A program made the translations under genes and the position numbers. A stretch of DNA of 64,000 nt, from NCBI GenBank assembly GCA_963839645.1, contig CAWIVZ010000002.1, positions 124,001 to 188,000 on the forward strand, in the 5' to 3' direction. Below, piece by piece: positions 1 through 9,841 of the stretch. Every line of letters starts with the position of its first letter. The first letter of the stretch is position 1. A model generated the notes under the pieces. It was given only the letters and a program-made list of their open reading frames with translations, had not been told where the DNA came from and did no database searches. This DNA is from PALSA-911 sp963839645 (GTDB lineage: Bacteria; Pseudomonadota; Alphaproteobacteria; Acetobacterales; Acetobacteraceae).

Positions 1-44
1 GGCACCGCCGGCTTGTGGGCGGCCGGCGGCGGAGTCTGTAGGGC

Positions 45-665
45 ATGTCCTGGAACATTGAGCCTTGGAACACCGAGCTTTTCCTGTTGCTGAACGGCCC
101 CGCCGCGCCGGATCCCGCCGTGCTGCTGGGCGTCCGGATGCTTGCCGGCAGCCCGGTCGTTCTCGCTCCGGTGCTGCTGGTGTGGCTGTGGGTGCGCCGA
201 CCCGGACCCCGGCGCGCCGGGCTGCTGGCCGCAGCGCTCGGCGCGCTGGCCGGGCAGGCGGTCAATGTCGGGCTGGGCGGGCTGTGGTTCGAGCCCCGGC
301 CGTTCATGGCCGGCATCGGCCATACCCTGATCGATCATATCCCCGATAACGGGTTCCCGAGCGACCACAGCACACTGATGTTCGCGCTCGGCACCGGCCT
401 GGTGCTGACCGGCGCCGCGCGCGCGGCGGGCCTCGCGGTCTGTGCGCTCGGTCTCGGCGTCGGCTGGGCGCGGGTCTATCTGGGCGTGCATTTTCCGGTC
501 GACGTGCTGACCGGCTTCGCGGTCGGCACCGCCGCCGGATTCGTGGCCCGGCTTATCCAGCCGGCGCTCAACCGCCATGTTCTGCCGCCGATCGAACGCC
601 TGTATCGCTTCCTGCTGGCCGTGCTGCACCTGCCGGCGGCGGTCTTTCCGCGCGGTGAGGCGTGA
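45..665 (+). CDS. PAP2-family membrane phosphatase (undecaprenyl-diphosphatase-like)
   Basis: A 206-residue polytopic membrane protein. It carries the PAP2 acid-phosphatase signature in order: EPRPF at about residues 83-87, PSDHS at 105-109 (the usual PSGH with Gly replaced by Asp) and RVYLGVHFPVD at 143-153, supplying the catalytic Arg, His and Asp. Hydrophobic segments flank these motifs, as in BcrC/YbjG enzymes that dephosphorylate undecaprenyl pyrophosphate at the outer face of the inner membrane. Recycling of the lipid carrier is the family inference; a phosphatidylglycerol-phosphate or other lipid phosphate could equally be the substrate. The start is the first ATG of the frame. The 44 bases upstream are too short to identify the preceding gene. 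Confidence 0.8.
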   Translation: MSWNIEPWNTELFLLLNGPAAPDPAVLLGVRMLAGSPVVLAPVLLVWLWVRRPGPRRAGLLAAALGALAGQAVNVGLGGLWFEPRPFMAGIGHTLIDHIPDNGFPSDHSTLMFALGTGLVLTGAARAAGLAVCALGLGVGWARVYLGVHFPVDVLTGFAVGTAAGFVARLIQPALNRHVLPPIERLYRFLLAVLHLPAAVFPRGEA

Positions 666-738
666 GCCCGCGCCGATCCCGGTCGAACAGGGTGGGGGAG
701 TATGTTATTCGGTGCCGGACGCGCCGAACGGAGCAAAG

Positions 739-1542
739 ATGACAATGACCACCAAGCAGCGACAGCCGAGCCTGTACATACCGCATGGTGGCGGCCCCTG
801 CTTCTTCATGGACGATCCGGCCGGTTCCTGGACCGGTATGGCCGCCTTTCTGCGCTCGATCCCGGCAAGCCTGCCCGCAACGCCGAAGGCGATCCTGGTG
901 GTGTCCGGCCATTGGGAGACGGCCGGCCTGGCCTTCACCGCCAGCGCCAAGCCAAGCCTGTTCTACGACTATTACGGCTTTCCGCCGCACACCTACGAAC
1001 TCCGCTACGACGCGCCGGGCGCCCCCGCGATCGCCGCGGCGGGGGCGGAATTGCTGGGCAAGGCCGGCATCCCGGCCGGGCTCGATGCGGAGCGCGGGCT
1101 CGATCATGGCGTGTTCATACCCCTGAAGGTGGCGTTTCCCGACGCCGATGTGCCGGTTGTCGAGATGTCGCTGGATCGCAGTCTCGATCCCGCGCTGCAC
1201 CTTGCCGTCGGCCGGGCGCTGGCGCCCTTGCGCGACCAGGGCGTGCTGATCGTCGGCGCGGGCATGAGCTTTCACAACATGCGCGGCTATCGGGACGCCC
1301 GCTTCACCGAGCCGTCCGAGGCGTTCGACGCCTGGCTGGCGGAAACCGTGCAGGCAGCCCCCGCGGTTCGCGCCGAACGCCTGACGGACTGGGCGAATGC
1401 GCCGGCCGCGCGTCTGTCGCATCCGCGCGAGGAGCATCTGCTGCCGCTGATGGTCGCCGCCGGCGCCAGCGACGCCCCCGGCCAACGCATCTATGGCGAA
1501 CTGGTGCTGAAAACCGCGCTCTCCGGATTCAGGTTTCCGTAA
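739..1542 (+). CDS. Class III extradiol ring-cleavage dioxygenase, DODA type
   Basis: A 267-residue protein of the 4,5-DOPA extradiol dioxygenase/LigB-like family, which uses a mononuclear non-haem iron (zinc in some members) to open catechol-type rings. Visible signatures are HGGGP at residues 16-20, VSGHWE around residue 55-60 and LDHGVFIPL near residue 120, supplying the metal-binding histidines, plus GMSFHNM in the C-terminal third. The ATG at 739 is preceded by GGAG five bases upstream, and the protein then begins with the normal family N-terminus, so the longer in-frame extension upstream was rejected. The natural substrate is unknown. The gene runs convergently into the hydrolase remnant downstream. 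Confidence 0.82.
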   Translation: MTMTTKQRQPSLYIPHGGGPCFFMDDPAGSWTGMAAFLRSIPASLPATPKAILVVSGHWETAGLAFTASAKPSLFYDYYGFPPHTYELRYDAPGAPAIAAAGAELLGKAGIPAGLDAERGLDHGVFIPLKVAFPDADVPVVEMSLDRSLDPALHLAVGRALAPLRDQGVLIVGAGMSFHNMRGYRDARFTEPSEAFDAWLAETVQAAPAVRAERLTDWANAPAARLSHPREEHLLPLMVAAGASDAPGQRIYGELVLKTALSGFRFP

Positions 1543-1562
1543 CGGACCATCCTAACTTTGGC

Positions 1563-3539
1563 TCAGGCGGCGGCGAACGCGTCCCAGGACCGCCCGGCGG
1601 CGGCCAGGATGCGCTCCGCGTCTTCGGCCAACAGCAGCCTTGCGGCCACCATCTCCGCGGTGATCGTGCGCAGCGCCCGCACCCACCCCTCCCGCGTGCC
1701 GTAGCGTTCCTCCAGGGACAGGCGGGGATCGCTGCCGCGCCCGTGCCTTTGTCGCCGCGAACGGCAGGTAGCTGCCCATGATGCTGTAGAGTTCACCGGC
1801 GGCGAAGCCGGGCGCGCGCAGGTTCCAGCCGGTATGGGTGCCGATGGGCGCACGGGTCAGCGGATGGCGGATGCCGCCAAGCCCATTGCCGTCGGCATCG
1901 GGGCTGGCGACGAACACCGGATAGGCGGCGCCTTCGCGCGGCGGCTGCTCGGTGTGGTCCAGCAGATGCAGCCGGTTCAGCCGGTCCGGCGGTGTCAGGC
2001 CGGGAACGACCGGGAACGCGGCGCGGGCCTGTTCCAGCGTCACCAGCGTTCCCTCGGCGCGGCTGGGAAAGCAACTCGGCGGCGGTTCGGTGCCATCCTC
2101 CACCCAGGCGCGCAGCGCGGCGAGCAGCGGGCGCAGGATCGCCTGGTAGCACAGCGGATTGGCGTCGTTGCGCGTGGCGCCGGGGGGAGGGGGCGTGTAG
2201 GCGCCGTGCTGATGCGTGGCGGCCAGGTAGACACGCACGTCCTCGGGCTGGGCGATGTCGTTGCCGGCGGTATCTGTCACCACCAGGGATGCGCGCGCAG
2301 CCCAGAGTTCGCTGTCGGTGTCGACATGCATCACCTTCGGCCGCACGCCCTGCTCGGTGGCCCGGGCCAGGATACCGTCGGTCCTGCCGCTGATCGCGTC
2401 GTGCAGGGTGGCGTAGGTGAAGGGGAACTGGTCACCGGGGAACGAGTGATCCTCGTGCTGGCGGGGATATCGGCCGGGCTGGGCGAAGGCGGCGTTGACG
2501 AAGGTTTTCCGCGACCCCGCTACGACCGGCAGGATGGCGTCGAAGACCTTCCCGCCGGATGGGGAAAGGTTGAACCCCTGGTGCACGAAATCGCGCAATA
2601 CTCGGCCCGATTGCGACAGGCCGAAGCCGATCACATGGCGGATCTGTCCGGCGAGCGGATTGGCGGGATCGGCACCGCGCAGGAAGGCGATGAAATCGCG
2701 GATGGCGGCGAAGCCAATGCCCAGCACCAGCGGATCGCGCGCCGTGTAGATGAACTCATAGATCGCGCCGCGGTCGTAGCCGGGCTCGGATGGCCGGGTG
2801 ATTTCGATATGGCTCGCATCCAGATACCGCCAGGACAGGCCGGGCGGGTTGGCGCGCGCGTCGCGTTCGTTTTCCCGCACCGTCAGGCTGGCGCCGCCGG
2901 GGTCGAGACTGGCGGCAGGATAGCTGAGCGTGGCGATGAAGCGGTCCGGCGCAACCTCGCGCGTGCGATCCTCGGGCGAGGATCCGGGGGCGTCGCAGAT
3001 GAATTCGTCACGGGAACGACCGGTGATCGCGGCGCCGCTCGTCGGTGGCGGTCGGGAAGCGCGCGGTCAGCCGTCCGGCGCCTGGTGCGACGTCGCCTTG
3101 CCAGCCCGACCACGCCAGGCAATAGCCCTGGCGCATCAGGTAGCCGTTGCCGGCCTCGGCGAGCGAGGATGGATGCTGGGAGGGCGGCGCGGTAGTTGAA
3201 ATATGCCAGGGACCGCAGCGTGCCGCGATTGACCACGTCGTATAGCAGGAAGCCGTTGCCGCCAGAGGAGGCGCCAACGGCGCTCACAGGGTGCAGCAGG
3301 CAGAAATCCGTTTCGTACTCCACTTGGCCCTGGGCGTTGCGCGGCGCGCGGCCAAGCAGCGCGATGCCGGCGTTCAACGGATGCAACGGGTCGAGTGTGG
3401 CCGAGAGGCGGCCGGCGAGGCGGGCGTAGAGCCCTCCTGATCCCATGGCCGCGCCGCCGAAGCAGGGGGCTTCGTGGTCCGTGATGGTCAGGTCCCGGAT
3501 CTTGCCGGCAGGGGCCGGGGCAGGCGGCAGGTCGGGCAT
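1563..3539 (-). pseudogene. Alpha/beta-hydrolase-domain protein, broken by three frameshifts
   Basis: Reading from ATG 3539, the frame MPDLPPAPAP... continues through an alpha/beta-hydrolase-domain protein of about 657 residues but changes frame near 3165, near 3037 and near 1740. Each break is repaired by removing one base. The best example is GAGCGGCGCC near 3037, where dropping one C restores DEGAAITGRSRDEF. Conserved pieces on the repaired frame include GFGLSQSGR (nucleophile-elbow-like), HVDTDSELW and, at the C-terminus, LSLEERYG. The total of 1977 bases minus three is a whole number of codons. An AAGGAG lies about ten bases before the start. Substrate unknown. It may be an intact gene spoiled by sequence error rather than a true pseudogene. 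Confidence 0.7.
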
Positions 3540-3749
3540 GGTCTGGCATCTCCTTGCGCGGTCCCGGCGGGCGGATGTTTCCAGGTCTGGCCGCGGGCCT
3601 CGATCCATTCCCCAGCTTGCGCCGTAGACATCCGGCGGGCAATCCGGCGCGAAGCCCGACATAGGCCGCGCGAAAGCGCTCCCGGTGCCGCAAAATGCTG
3701 GAAAAACACGCGAGCCAACCCATATCGAGAATGCCTGGAGCAACGCGAC

Positions 3750-4400
3750 ATGTCTGACACCGAGTTGAAGGGTCGAACCCGATCGTCGCGCCACCTCGCC
3801 AGCGGGGTGCTTTTGCGCTCGCTGTTCGCGCTGTCCGCCGGAATGGCAGGCTTCGCCGGTCCGGCGGACGCCGAAAGCAACTACACCCTGGACCAGCGTT
3901 TCGGCAGCATCGAATTCACCGTGGATAATGCCGGGCTGTTCACCGCCGAGGGGCAGTTCAAGCGCTTCCGCAGCGACCTGACGATCGACGAGGCGCATCC
4001 AGAGCGCACCAAGATCACGGTGGATGTGGACGCCGGATCGGTGGACATGTTCTGGCCGCAGGGCGTGACGATGCTGCGCTCGCCCGATTATTTCGACGTC
4101 ACGAAATTCCCCGATGTTCGCTTTAAAAGTTCAAAGGTTGTGGCGCTGACCCCTGATCATTACGTGATCCAGGGGAATCTGGAGATACGCCGCATCCAGC
4201 AGCCCTTCGTGCTCGATGCGAGGATGGTCGACCGGCACATGGATCCGGCCGGCAAGATGGAGATCGCGGATTTTGTCGTCTCCGGCACGCTGAAGCGCTC
4301 GGATTTCGGCATGGTCGCCGATCAGGGCTTCGTTTCGGATACCGTCAAGCTGAAGATCACCGCGCATATCCTGCTTAACCCGGCCGGTCATGCCAACTGA
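3750..4400 (+). CDS. YceI-family periplasmic protein
   Basis: A 216-residue protein with an N-terminal export signal (hydrophobic stretch LASGVLLRSLFALSAG, likely cleavage near ADA-ES around residue 38), followed by a full YceI lipocalin-like barrel: YTLDQRFGSIEFTVDNAG at the start, SPDYFDVTKFPDVRFKS in the middle and SDFGM near the end. YceI proteins bind polyisoprenoid lipids in the periplasm. GGAG at 3737-3740 sits nine bases before the ATG. The last eleven bases overlap the cytochrome b561 gene, a pairing common for this family that suggests a shared redox or quinone-related role. Confidence 0.88.
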   Translation: MSDTELKGRTRSSRHLASGVLLRSLFALSAGMAGFAGPADAESNYTLDQRFGSIEFTVDNAGLFTAEGQFKRFRSDLTIDEAHPERTKITVDVDAGSVDMFWPQGVTMLRSPDYFDVTKFPDVRFKSSKVVALTPDHYVIQGNLEIRRIQQPFVLDARMVDRHMDPAGKMEIADFVVSGTLKRSDFGMVADQGFVSDTVKLKITAHILLNPAGHAN

Positions 4401-4947
4401 ACGGCCGGCGGTCTGGCCGGCGGCGCAACGCTGGTTGCATGGCTCGACGGCCGGGCTGGTCGTGGTCGGCTTTGCGATGGCCTGGATCATGGTCTACCTG
4501 CCTTTCACGCAGCTTTTCCTGAAGTTCTGGCTTTACCAGGCCCACAAATCCATCGGCCTGATCGTGATGGGTCTCGTTTGCGTGCGCCTGTCGCTGCGCG
4601 CCGTTTGGCAACGCCCGGAGCGGGATGGAGACTTGCCGGGGTGGCAGTTGCAGGCGGCAAGTGGGGTTCATGCGCTGCTCTATGCCCTGCTTCTGGTGGT
4701 TCCGGTGCTCGGCTATTTCACTGCCGCAACGGCGCCCATCGCGGTGCCGACCGTGTTTCTCGGCCTGATCAAGGTGCCGCATCTGGTCGGGCCGGACCGC
4801 GAATGGTTCGCGATGATCCGCCCCTTGCATCGCGGCGCCGCCATCGCGCTCGTGCTATTGGCCTGCGGCCACGCAATGATGGCGATCCACCACCACTGGT
4901 CCGGCCGACCGACGCTGGCGCGCATGTGGCGCGCCCGCCGCCGCTAG
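4390..4947 (+). CDS. Cytochrome b561-family membrane protein
   Basis: A 185-residue four-helix membrane protein of the prokaryotic cytochrome b561 type, which carries two b-haems and passes electrons to or from quinones. Candidate axial histidines occur in RWLHGSTAG (first helix), YQAHKSIG (second), SGVHALLYA (third) and ACGHAMMAIHHH (fourth). It starts inside the last codons of the YceI gene, so the two are translationally coupled. Whether it reduces a partner protein or acts in superoxide/quinone chemistry as E. coli CybB does cannot be told from sequence. Confidence 0.87.
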   Translation: MPTERPAVWPAAQRWLHGSTAGLVVVGFAMAWIMVYLPFTQLFLKFWLYQAHKSIGLIVMGLVCVRLSLRAVWQRPERDGDLPGWQLQAASGVHALLYALLLVVPVLGYFTAATAPIAVPTVFLGLIKVPHLVGPDREWFAMIRPLHRGAAIALVLLACGHAMMAIHHHWSGRPTLARMWRARRR

Positions 4948-4996
4948 CGGCCATGAGGGGCCTGCCGCGAGTGCCCGCTGGCGTGACTGCTGGACG

Positions 4997-6226
4997 CTAC
5001 CGTCCCGCGTTCTCCACGTTCGCGCTGCGCACCGGGATGCCGGTCTCCTCGAAGCACACCCGCGCCAGGGTCCGCACCCCGTCCTCGATCACCTGCGCCG
5101 ACGGCATGGCGAAGCACAGCCGCATGTAGGACTTCGCCGCATCGGCGTCGCAGGCCCATTCCGGCCCGGCGTTGAACACCAGCCCGGCCTTGGCCGCGGG
5201 CGCGATCAGTTTCCGCACATCCACCTGGTCCGGCAGCTTCAGCCACAGAAAGATGCCGCCCTTCGGCCGGAAGGTTTCCACCGACACGCCGAACTCGCGC
5301 TTCAGCGCTTCCTCCATCACGTCCAGCTTGCCTTCGAGCGCGGTGCTGAGCCGCTTGATGTGGTCGTCGTAGAAACGCGAGAAATACTCCGCCACCACCA
5401 TCTGATCGACCGCGCCGGTACCGCTGTCGCCCTTCAGCGCGATCAGCTGCGACAGCACCGACCACTCGGCCACCACGTAGCCAACCCGCAGGGCAGGGGC
5501 CAGGGATTTGGAGAACGACCCGATATGGATCACCTGCGTCGGGTCCATCGAATACAGTGCCGGCGGCGCGTCCCAGGCCCAGATCAGGTCGGCGTAGCAT
5601 TCGTCCTCGAAGATCGGCACGCCGTAGGTCTTGGCCAGCCGGAGCAGCTCCTGGCGCCGCTCCAGCGGCAGGATGCTGCCGGTCGGGTTCTGGATGGTCG
5701 GGATGGTGTAGATGAATTTCGGGGTGACCCCACGGGCCTTCAGCCCGGCCAGGATCGCCTCCAGTGCATCCATCCGGATGCCCTCGTCGTCCAGCGGCGC
5801 GCCGACGATCTCCAGCCCCATCTTGCGGAACTTGGTGATCGCGCCGCCGTAGGAATAGCCCTCGACGATGATGGTGTCGCCCTTCGCCGCGAGCAGCTTG
5901 CACACCATGTCGATGCCCTGGCCGGAGCCGGAGGTGATGGCCACGTCATCGCGGGTGCAGGACACGCCACGCCGGGCCGCGAGCTTGCTGGCCACGAAGT
6001 CGCGCAGTGGCGGATAGCCCTGCGGCCCAAGTCCAAGATTATAGATCGCCAGGCTCGCGCCCTCCCGCCGCAACACGGCGGCGGCGGCTTCGGCCAGCTG
6101 CTCGCAGGGGATCAGCGTCGGGTCGTTGTTGCCGCCGACGAAGTAGTAGGGCGGAAATCCGCCCCAGCGCGGGCTGGGGGGCGGCAGGTCCTTGGTATAA
6201 AGATTGGCGTAGGCAAAGCCGTCCAT
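4997..6226 (-). CDS. PLP-dependent class I/II aminotransferase
   Basis: About 409 residues in the fold-type-I aminotransferase family that contains 2-aminoadipate and aromatic transaminases (LysN/PLP-dependent MocR-like C-terminal domains). Visible motifs: SGSGQGID (PLP phosphate contact), YTIPTIQNPTGS (conserved Asn-Pro-Thr), EDECYADLIW (Asp contacting the PLP ring) and GSFSKSLAPALRVGY with the Schiff-base lysine in SFSKS. The ATG at 6226 is preceded by GGGGAG six bases upstream, better than the ATG 18 bases further out. No DNA-binding domain is attached, so it is an enzyme rather than a MocR regulator. Substrate unassigned. Confidence 0.85.
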   Translation of the reverse strand: MDGFAYANLYTKDLPPPSPRWGGFPPYYFVGGNNDPTLIPCEQLAEAAAAVLRREGASLAIYNLGLGPQGYPPLRDFVASKLAARRGVSCTRDDVAITSGSGQGIDMVCKLLAAKGDTIIVEGYSYGGAITKFRKMGLEIVGAPLDDEGIRMDALEAILAGLKARGVTPKFIYTIPTIQNPTGSILPLERRQELLRLAKTYGVPIFEDECYADLIWAWDAPPALYSMDPTQVIHIGSFSKSLAPALRVGYVVAEWSVLSQLIALKGDSGTGAVDQMVVAEYFSRFYDDHIKRLSTALEGKLDVMEEALKREFGVSVETFRPKGGIFLWLKLPDQVDVRKLIAPAAKAGLVFNAGPEWACDADAAKSYMRLCFAMPSAQVIEDGVRTLARVCFEETGIPVRSANVENAGR

Positions 6227-6321
6227 GATCGTCTCCCCGTGCATTCAGTCGTTGAGGCGAAGCCTGAACCGCACCCACCCTGGCGTGCAAGCCCCCCGTC
6301 CTTCCACCCCACAAGGCCGGT

Positions 6322-6350
6322 TTGAGCCTGCCGCCCCCCTGTGGTAGAAG
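6322..6350 (+). promoter_or_regulatory. Possible sigma70-type promoter before gyrA
   Basis: TTGAGC (6322-6327) and TAGAAG (6345-6350) are separated by 17 bases in the 219-bp gap between the divergent aminotransferase gene and gyrA. Each box matches the consensus at four of six positions. This is a weak pattern match only. Confidence 0.25.
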
Positions 6351-6445
6351 CATCTTCTTCTTAGTGCGCCCGACTCCTGTGCCCGGCTCCTGGACCAGGC
6401 GATCGCGCGATATCACCATCCCAGCTGAACTGAACCGAGCACATC

Positions 6446-9298
6446 TTGAGCGACACGCCTGAAGCCCCACCCCCCACACCTCCCCAGGGTGGGCCGCCGG
6501 AAGACCTGCATCCGGTGATGCTTGAGGAGGAGATGCGCCGCTCCTACCTCGATTACGCCATGTCCGTCATCGTTGCCCGCGCCTTGCCGGATGCGCGCGA
6601 CGGGCTGAAGCCGGTCCATCGCCGCATCATGTATGCGATGCAGGAAGCCGGCTACACGCCAGACAAGGCCTATCGCAAATCCGCTCGCGTGGTCGGCGAG
6701 GTCATGGGTAAATACCACCCGCATGGCGATGCCTCGATCTACGACGCGCTGGTGCGGATGGCGCAGCCGTTTTCCATGCGCGTGCTGCTGATCGACGGGC
6801 AGGGCAATTTCGGCTCGGTGGACGGCGATCCGCCGGCGGCGATGCGCTACACCGAAGTCCGCATGGCCAAGGCCGCCAGCCTGCTGCTGGCCGACATCGA
6901 CAAGGATACCGTCGATTTTCAGGCCAATTACGACGACAGCGAGCACGAGCCGAAGGTTCTGCCGGCCAGCTTTCCCAACCTTTTGATCAACGGCGCCGCC
7001 GGCATCGCGGTCGGCATGGCCACCAACATCCCGCCGCATAATCCGACGGAAATCATCGACGCGACTCTGGCGTTGATCGAGAACCCGGAAACCGGCCTCG
7101 AAGACCTGATGAAGATCGTGCCCGGCCCGGATTTTCCCACGGGCGGCATTATCCTGGGCCGCTCCGGCATCCGCAGCGCGTTCGAGACCGGGCGCGGTTC
7201 GATCATCATCCGCGCCCGGGCGGAGATCGAGACGATCCGCAAGGACCGCGAGGCGATCGTGGTCACCGAACTGCCATATCAGGTCAACAAGGCCACGCTG
7301 CAGGAGCGCATCGCCGAACTGGTGCGGGCCAAGCAGATCGAGGGCATTTCCGACATCCGCGACGAGAGCGACCGCTCCGGCATGCGCCTGGTGATCGAGC
7401 TGAAGCGCGATGCCACCGGCGACGTGGTGCTGAACCAGCTCTACCGCTTCACCTCGCTGCAGGTCAGCTTCGGCATCAACATGCTGGCGCTGGACAATGG
7501 CCGTCCGCGCCAGATGGGCCTGAAGGACGCGCTGCAGTGCTTCATCGCCTTCCGTGAGGAAGTGATCCTGCGCCGCGCCCGGTTCGAATTGGGCAAGGCG
7601 CGCGACCGCGGCCATCTGTTGGTCGGCCTGGCCATTGCCGTTGCCAATATCGACGAGGTCATCCGCATCATTCGCGCCAGCCCAGACGCCGCCACGGCGC
7701 GCACGGCGCTGATGGCGGAAGACTGGACCGCCGGCGATATCGGCGTGCTGCTGGCGCTGATCGACGACCACCGCAATCAGGTCACGGAAGCCGGCACGGT
7801 CCGCCTTACCGAGGACCAGGCGCGCGGCATCCTGGAACTGCGCCTGGCCCGCCTGACCGGCCTGGAGCGTGAGAAGATCCAGGCGGAGCTAACCGAAGTC
7901 GGCACCCGAATTCAGGAATTGCTGGAGATCCTCGGCTCGCATATCCGCCGGATGGAGGTCATGCGCGATGAACTCGCCGCCGCGCGGGCCGAAATCGCCT
8001 CGCCCCGGCTGAGCGAAATCGTCGATGGCTTGGCCGATCAGGACGATGAGAGCCTGATCGAGCCCGGCCAGATGGTCGTTACCATCACCCGCGACGGTTT
8101 CATCAAGCGCACGCCGCTGGAAACCTATCGCGCGCAGAATCGCGGCGGGCGCGGGCGCAGCGGCGCCGGCACGCGCGGCGACGACATCGTCATCCGCAGC
8201 TTCAACGCCCACACACATCAATGGGTGCTGTTCTTCAGCAGCGCCGGCAAGGCGTTCCGCGAGAAGGTGTGGCGCCTGCCGGAAGCCGGCCCGACCGCGA
8301 AGGGCCGGGCGCTGGTCAACATGCTGCCCGAGCTCGGCTCGGACAGCATCACCGCCGTCCTGCCACTGCCACAGGATGAGACTCTGTGGGACAGCCTGCA
8401 CCTGGTCTTCGCCACCGCCTCGGGCAATGTGCGGCGCAACCGGCTGTCGGATTTCCGCAATGTCCGCGCGTCCGGCCTGATCGCCATGAAGCTCGACCCC
8501 GCCAGCCTGGGCGGCGAGGACAGCCTGATCGGTGTCGCCACCTGCCGGGAGGGCGACGACGTCATGCTCGCCACGCGGCTTGGCCGCTGCATCCGCTTCC
8601 AGATCAGCGAGGATACGCTGCGCGTCTTCGCCGGCCGCGACAGCGACGGCGTGCGCGGCATCCGGCTGGGCAAGGCGGATCGCGTCATCGGCCTGTCGGT
8701 GCTGCGCCATGTCGAGGCAGATCCCGAAACCCGGGTGGCCTATCTGAAGATCGCCAACCAGAAGCGCCGCGCCGGCGTGGAGGAAGACAGCGAGGCGGCC
8801 GAACCGGCGGCGGAAGCCCCAATGGAGACAGACGAGATCGTCGCCGATGTCGCGCTGCCGCCCGAACGCGTGGCGGAACTGGAGGCAGCGGAGGAAATGC
8901 TGCTCACCGTCACCGATGGCGGCTTCGGCAAGCGTTCCTCGGCCTACGAATACCGGGTTGCCGGGCGCGGCGGCATGGGGATTGCCAACATAACCCTGTC
9001 CAAGCGTAATGGCACCGCGGTGGCGGCCTCGTTCGCGGTGCGCCCTGGGGACGACGTGATGCTGATGACCGATGCCGGCCGGCTGATCCGGGTACCCGGC
9101 GATCAGGTGCGCATCACCGGCCGCCAGGCCATGGGTGTGATGCTGCTGCGGCTTAATGCGGACGAACGGGTCACCAGCGTTTTCCCGGTTCTGGAAGAGG
9201 CGGCGGCGGAAGAAGACCCGGATGAGGATACGAGCGGGATTGCGCCGGACGCTCCCCGGGAAGCTGGCGATGGGACGGAGGACGATACCAATGGCTGA
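6446..9298 (+). CDS. gyrA: DNA gyrase subunit A
   Basis: A 950-residue type IIA topoisomerase A subunit. Order: N-terminal winged-helix/tower breakage-reunion domain with SYLDYAMSVIV and the catalytic tyrosine in AAMRYTEVRM (Tyr135), then a C-terminal beta-pinwheel carrying the GyrA box QNRGGRG near residue 564. That box distinguishes GyrA from ParC. The protein ends in an acidic tail rich in Glu/Asp. The quinolone-resistance region reads HPHGDASIYD at residues 91-100, placing Ala where E. coli has Ser83 and keeping the Asp87 equivalent. The start is TTG, because the frame has no suitable ATG before the conserved N-terminus. It overlaps coaD by eight bases. Confidence 0.96.
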   Translation: MSDTPEAPPPTPPQGGPPEDLHPVMLEEEMRRSYLDYAMSVIVARALPDARDGLKPVHRRIMYAMQEAGYTPDKAYRKSARVVGEVMGKYHPHGDASIYDALVRMAQPFSMRVLLIDGQGNFGSVDGDPPAAMRYTEVRMAKAASLLLADIDKDTVDFQANYDDSEHEPKVLPASFPNLLINGAAGIAVGMATNIPPHNPTEIIDATLALIENPETGLEDLMKIVPGPDFPTGGIILGRSGIRSAFETGRGSIIIRARAEIETIRKDREAIVVTELPYQVNKATLQERIAELVRAKQIEGISDIRDESDRSGMRLVIELKRDATGDVVLNQLYRFTSLQVSFGINMLALDNGRPRQMGLKDALQCFIAFREEVILRRARFELGKARDRGHLLVGLAIAVANIDEVIRIIRASPDAATARTALMAEDWTAGDIGVLLALIDDHRNQVTEAGTVRLTEDQARGILELRLARLTGLEREKIQAELTEVGTRIQELLEILGSHIRRMEVMRDELAAARAEIASPRLSEIVDGLADQDDESLIEPGQMVVTITRDGFIKRTPLETYRAQNRGGRGRSGAGTRGDDIVIRSFNAHTHQWVLFFSSAGKAFREKVWRLPEAGPTAKGRALVNMLPELGSDSITAVLPLPQDETLWDSLHLVFATASGNVRRNRLSDFRNVRASGLIAMKLDPASLGGEDSLIGVATCREGDDVMLATRLGRCIRFQISEDTLRVFAGRDSDGVRGIRLGKADRVIGLSVLRHVEADPETRVAYLKIANQKRRAGVEEDSEAAEPAAEAPMETDEIVADVALPPERVAELEAAEEMLLTVTDGGFGKRSSAYEYRVAGRGGMGIANITLSKRNGTAVAASFAVRPGDDVMLMTDAGRLIRVPGDQVRITGRQAMGVMLLRLNADERVTSVFPVLEEAAAEEDPDEDTSGIAPDAPREAGDGTEDDTNG

Positions 9299-9809
9299 GA
9301 ACGGATCCATGCAACGGATCGGCCTCTATCCCGGCACATTCGATCCGGTCACAAACGGCCATATCGACATCATCGCCCGCTCCGCCCGGCTGATGGACAA
9401 ATTGGTCATCGGCGTCGCCATCAACACCGGCAAGGGCCCGCTGTTCTCGCTGGAGGAGCGGGTGGAACTGGTGCAGGCCGAGGTGAGGGAAATCGCCAGC
9501 CGCAACGGCAACGTGATCGAGGTGCAGCCCTTTCAGGGACTGCTGATCGATTTCGCCCGCAAGCTCGGCGCCTGCATGATCGTGCGCGGCCTGCGCGCGG
9601 TGTCGGATTTCGACTATGAATTCCAGATGGCTGGCATGAACTACCGCATGGCGCCGGACATCGAGACGGTGTTTCTGATGGCCAGCGAGCGCCACCAGTT
9701 CATCGCCTCCCGCCTGGTGAAGGAAGTGGCAGCACTCGGCGGCGACATCACCAGCTTCGTGCCGGCTTTGACGCTCGACCGCACCCTGAAGCGGATCGGC
9801 CGTACCTGA
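9291..9809 (+). CDS. coaD: Phosphopantetheine adenylyltransferase
   Basis: A 172-residue nucleotidyltransferase that converts 4'-phosphopantetheine and ATP to dephospho-CoA, the penultimate step of coenzyme A synthesis. TFDPVTNGH (the HxGH-type ATP site, here TNGH) is at about residues 16-24, and the distal motif is FLMASERHQFIASRLVKE. Two starts are possible. ATG 9291 has GGAGG nine bases upstream and overlaps the gyrA stop (ATGGCTGA), giving translational coupling; ATG 9309 would give the textbook N-terminus MQRIGLYPG. I prefer 9291 for its ribosome-binding site. Confidence 0.95.
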   Translation: MAENGSMQRIGLYPGTFDPVTNGHIDIIARSARLMDKLVIGVAINTGKGPLFSLEERVELVQAEVREIASRNGNVIEVQPFQGLLIDFARKLGACMIVRGLRAVSDFDYEFQMAGMNYRMAPDIETVFLMASERHQFIASRLVKEVAALGGDITSFVPALTLDRTLKRIGRT

Positions 9810-9841
9810 CCCGCTACCCTTTCGCCACCCCGGAGACATCG

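Noticed and set aside
1..44. Possible 3' end of an upstream gene (frame ending HRRLVGGRRRSL at a TAG)
   Set aside because: Thirteen codons are too few to identify or to separate from chance.
7889..9310. Minus-strand open frame opposite gyrA
   Set aside because: Antisense to a confident gyrA and without domain signature.
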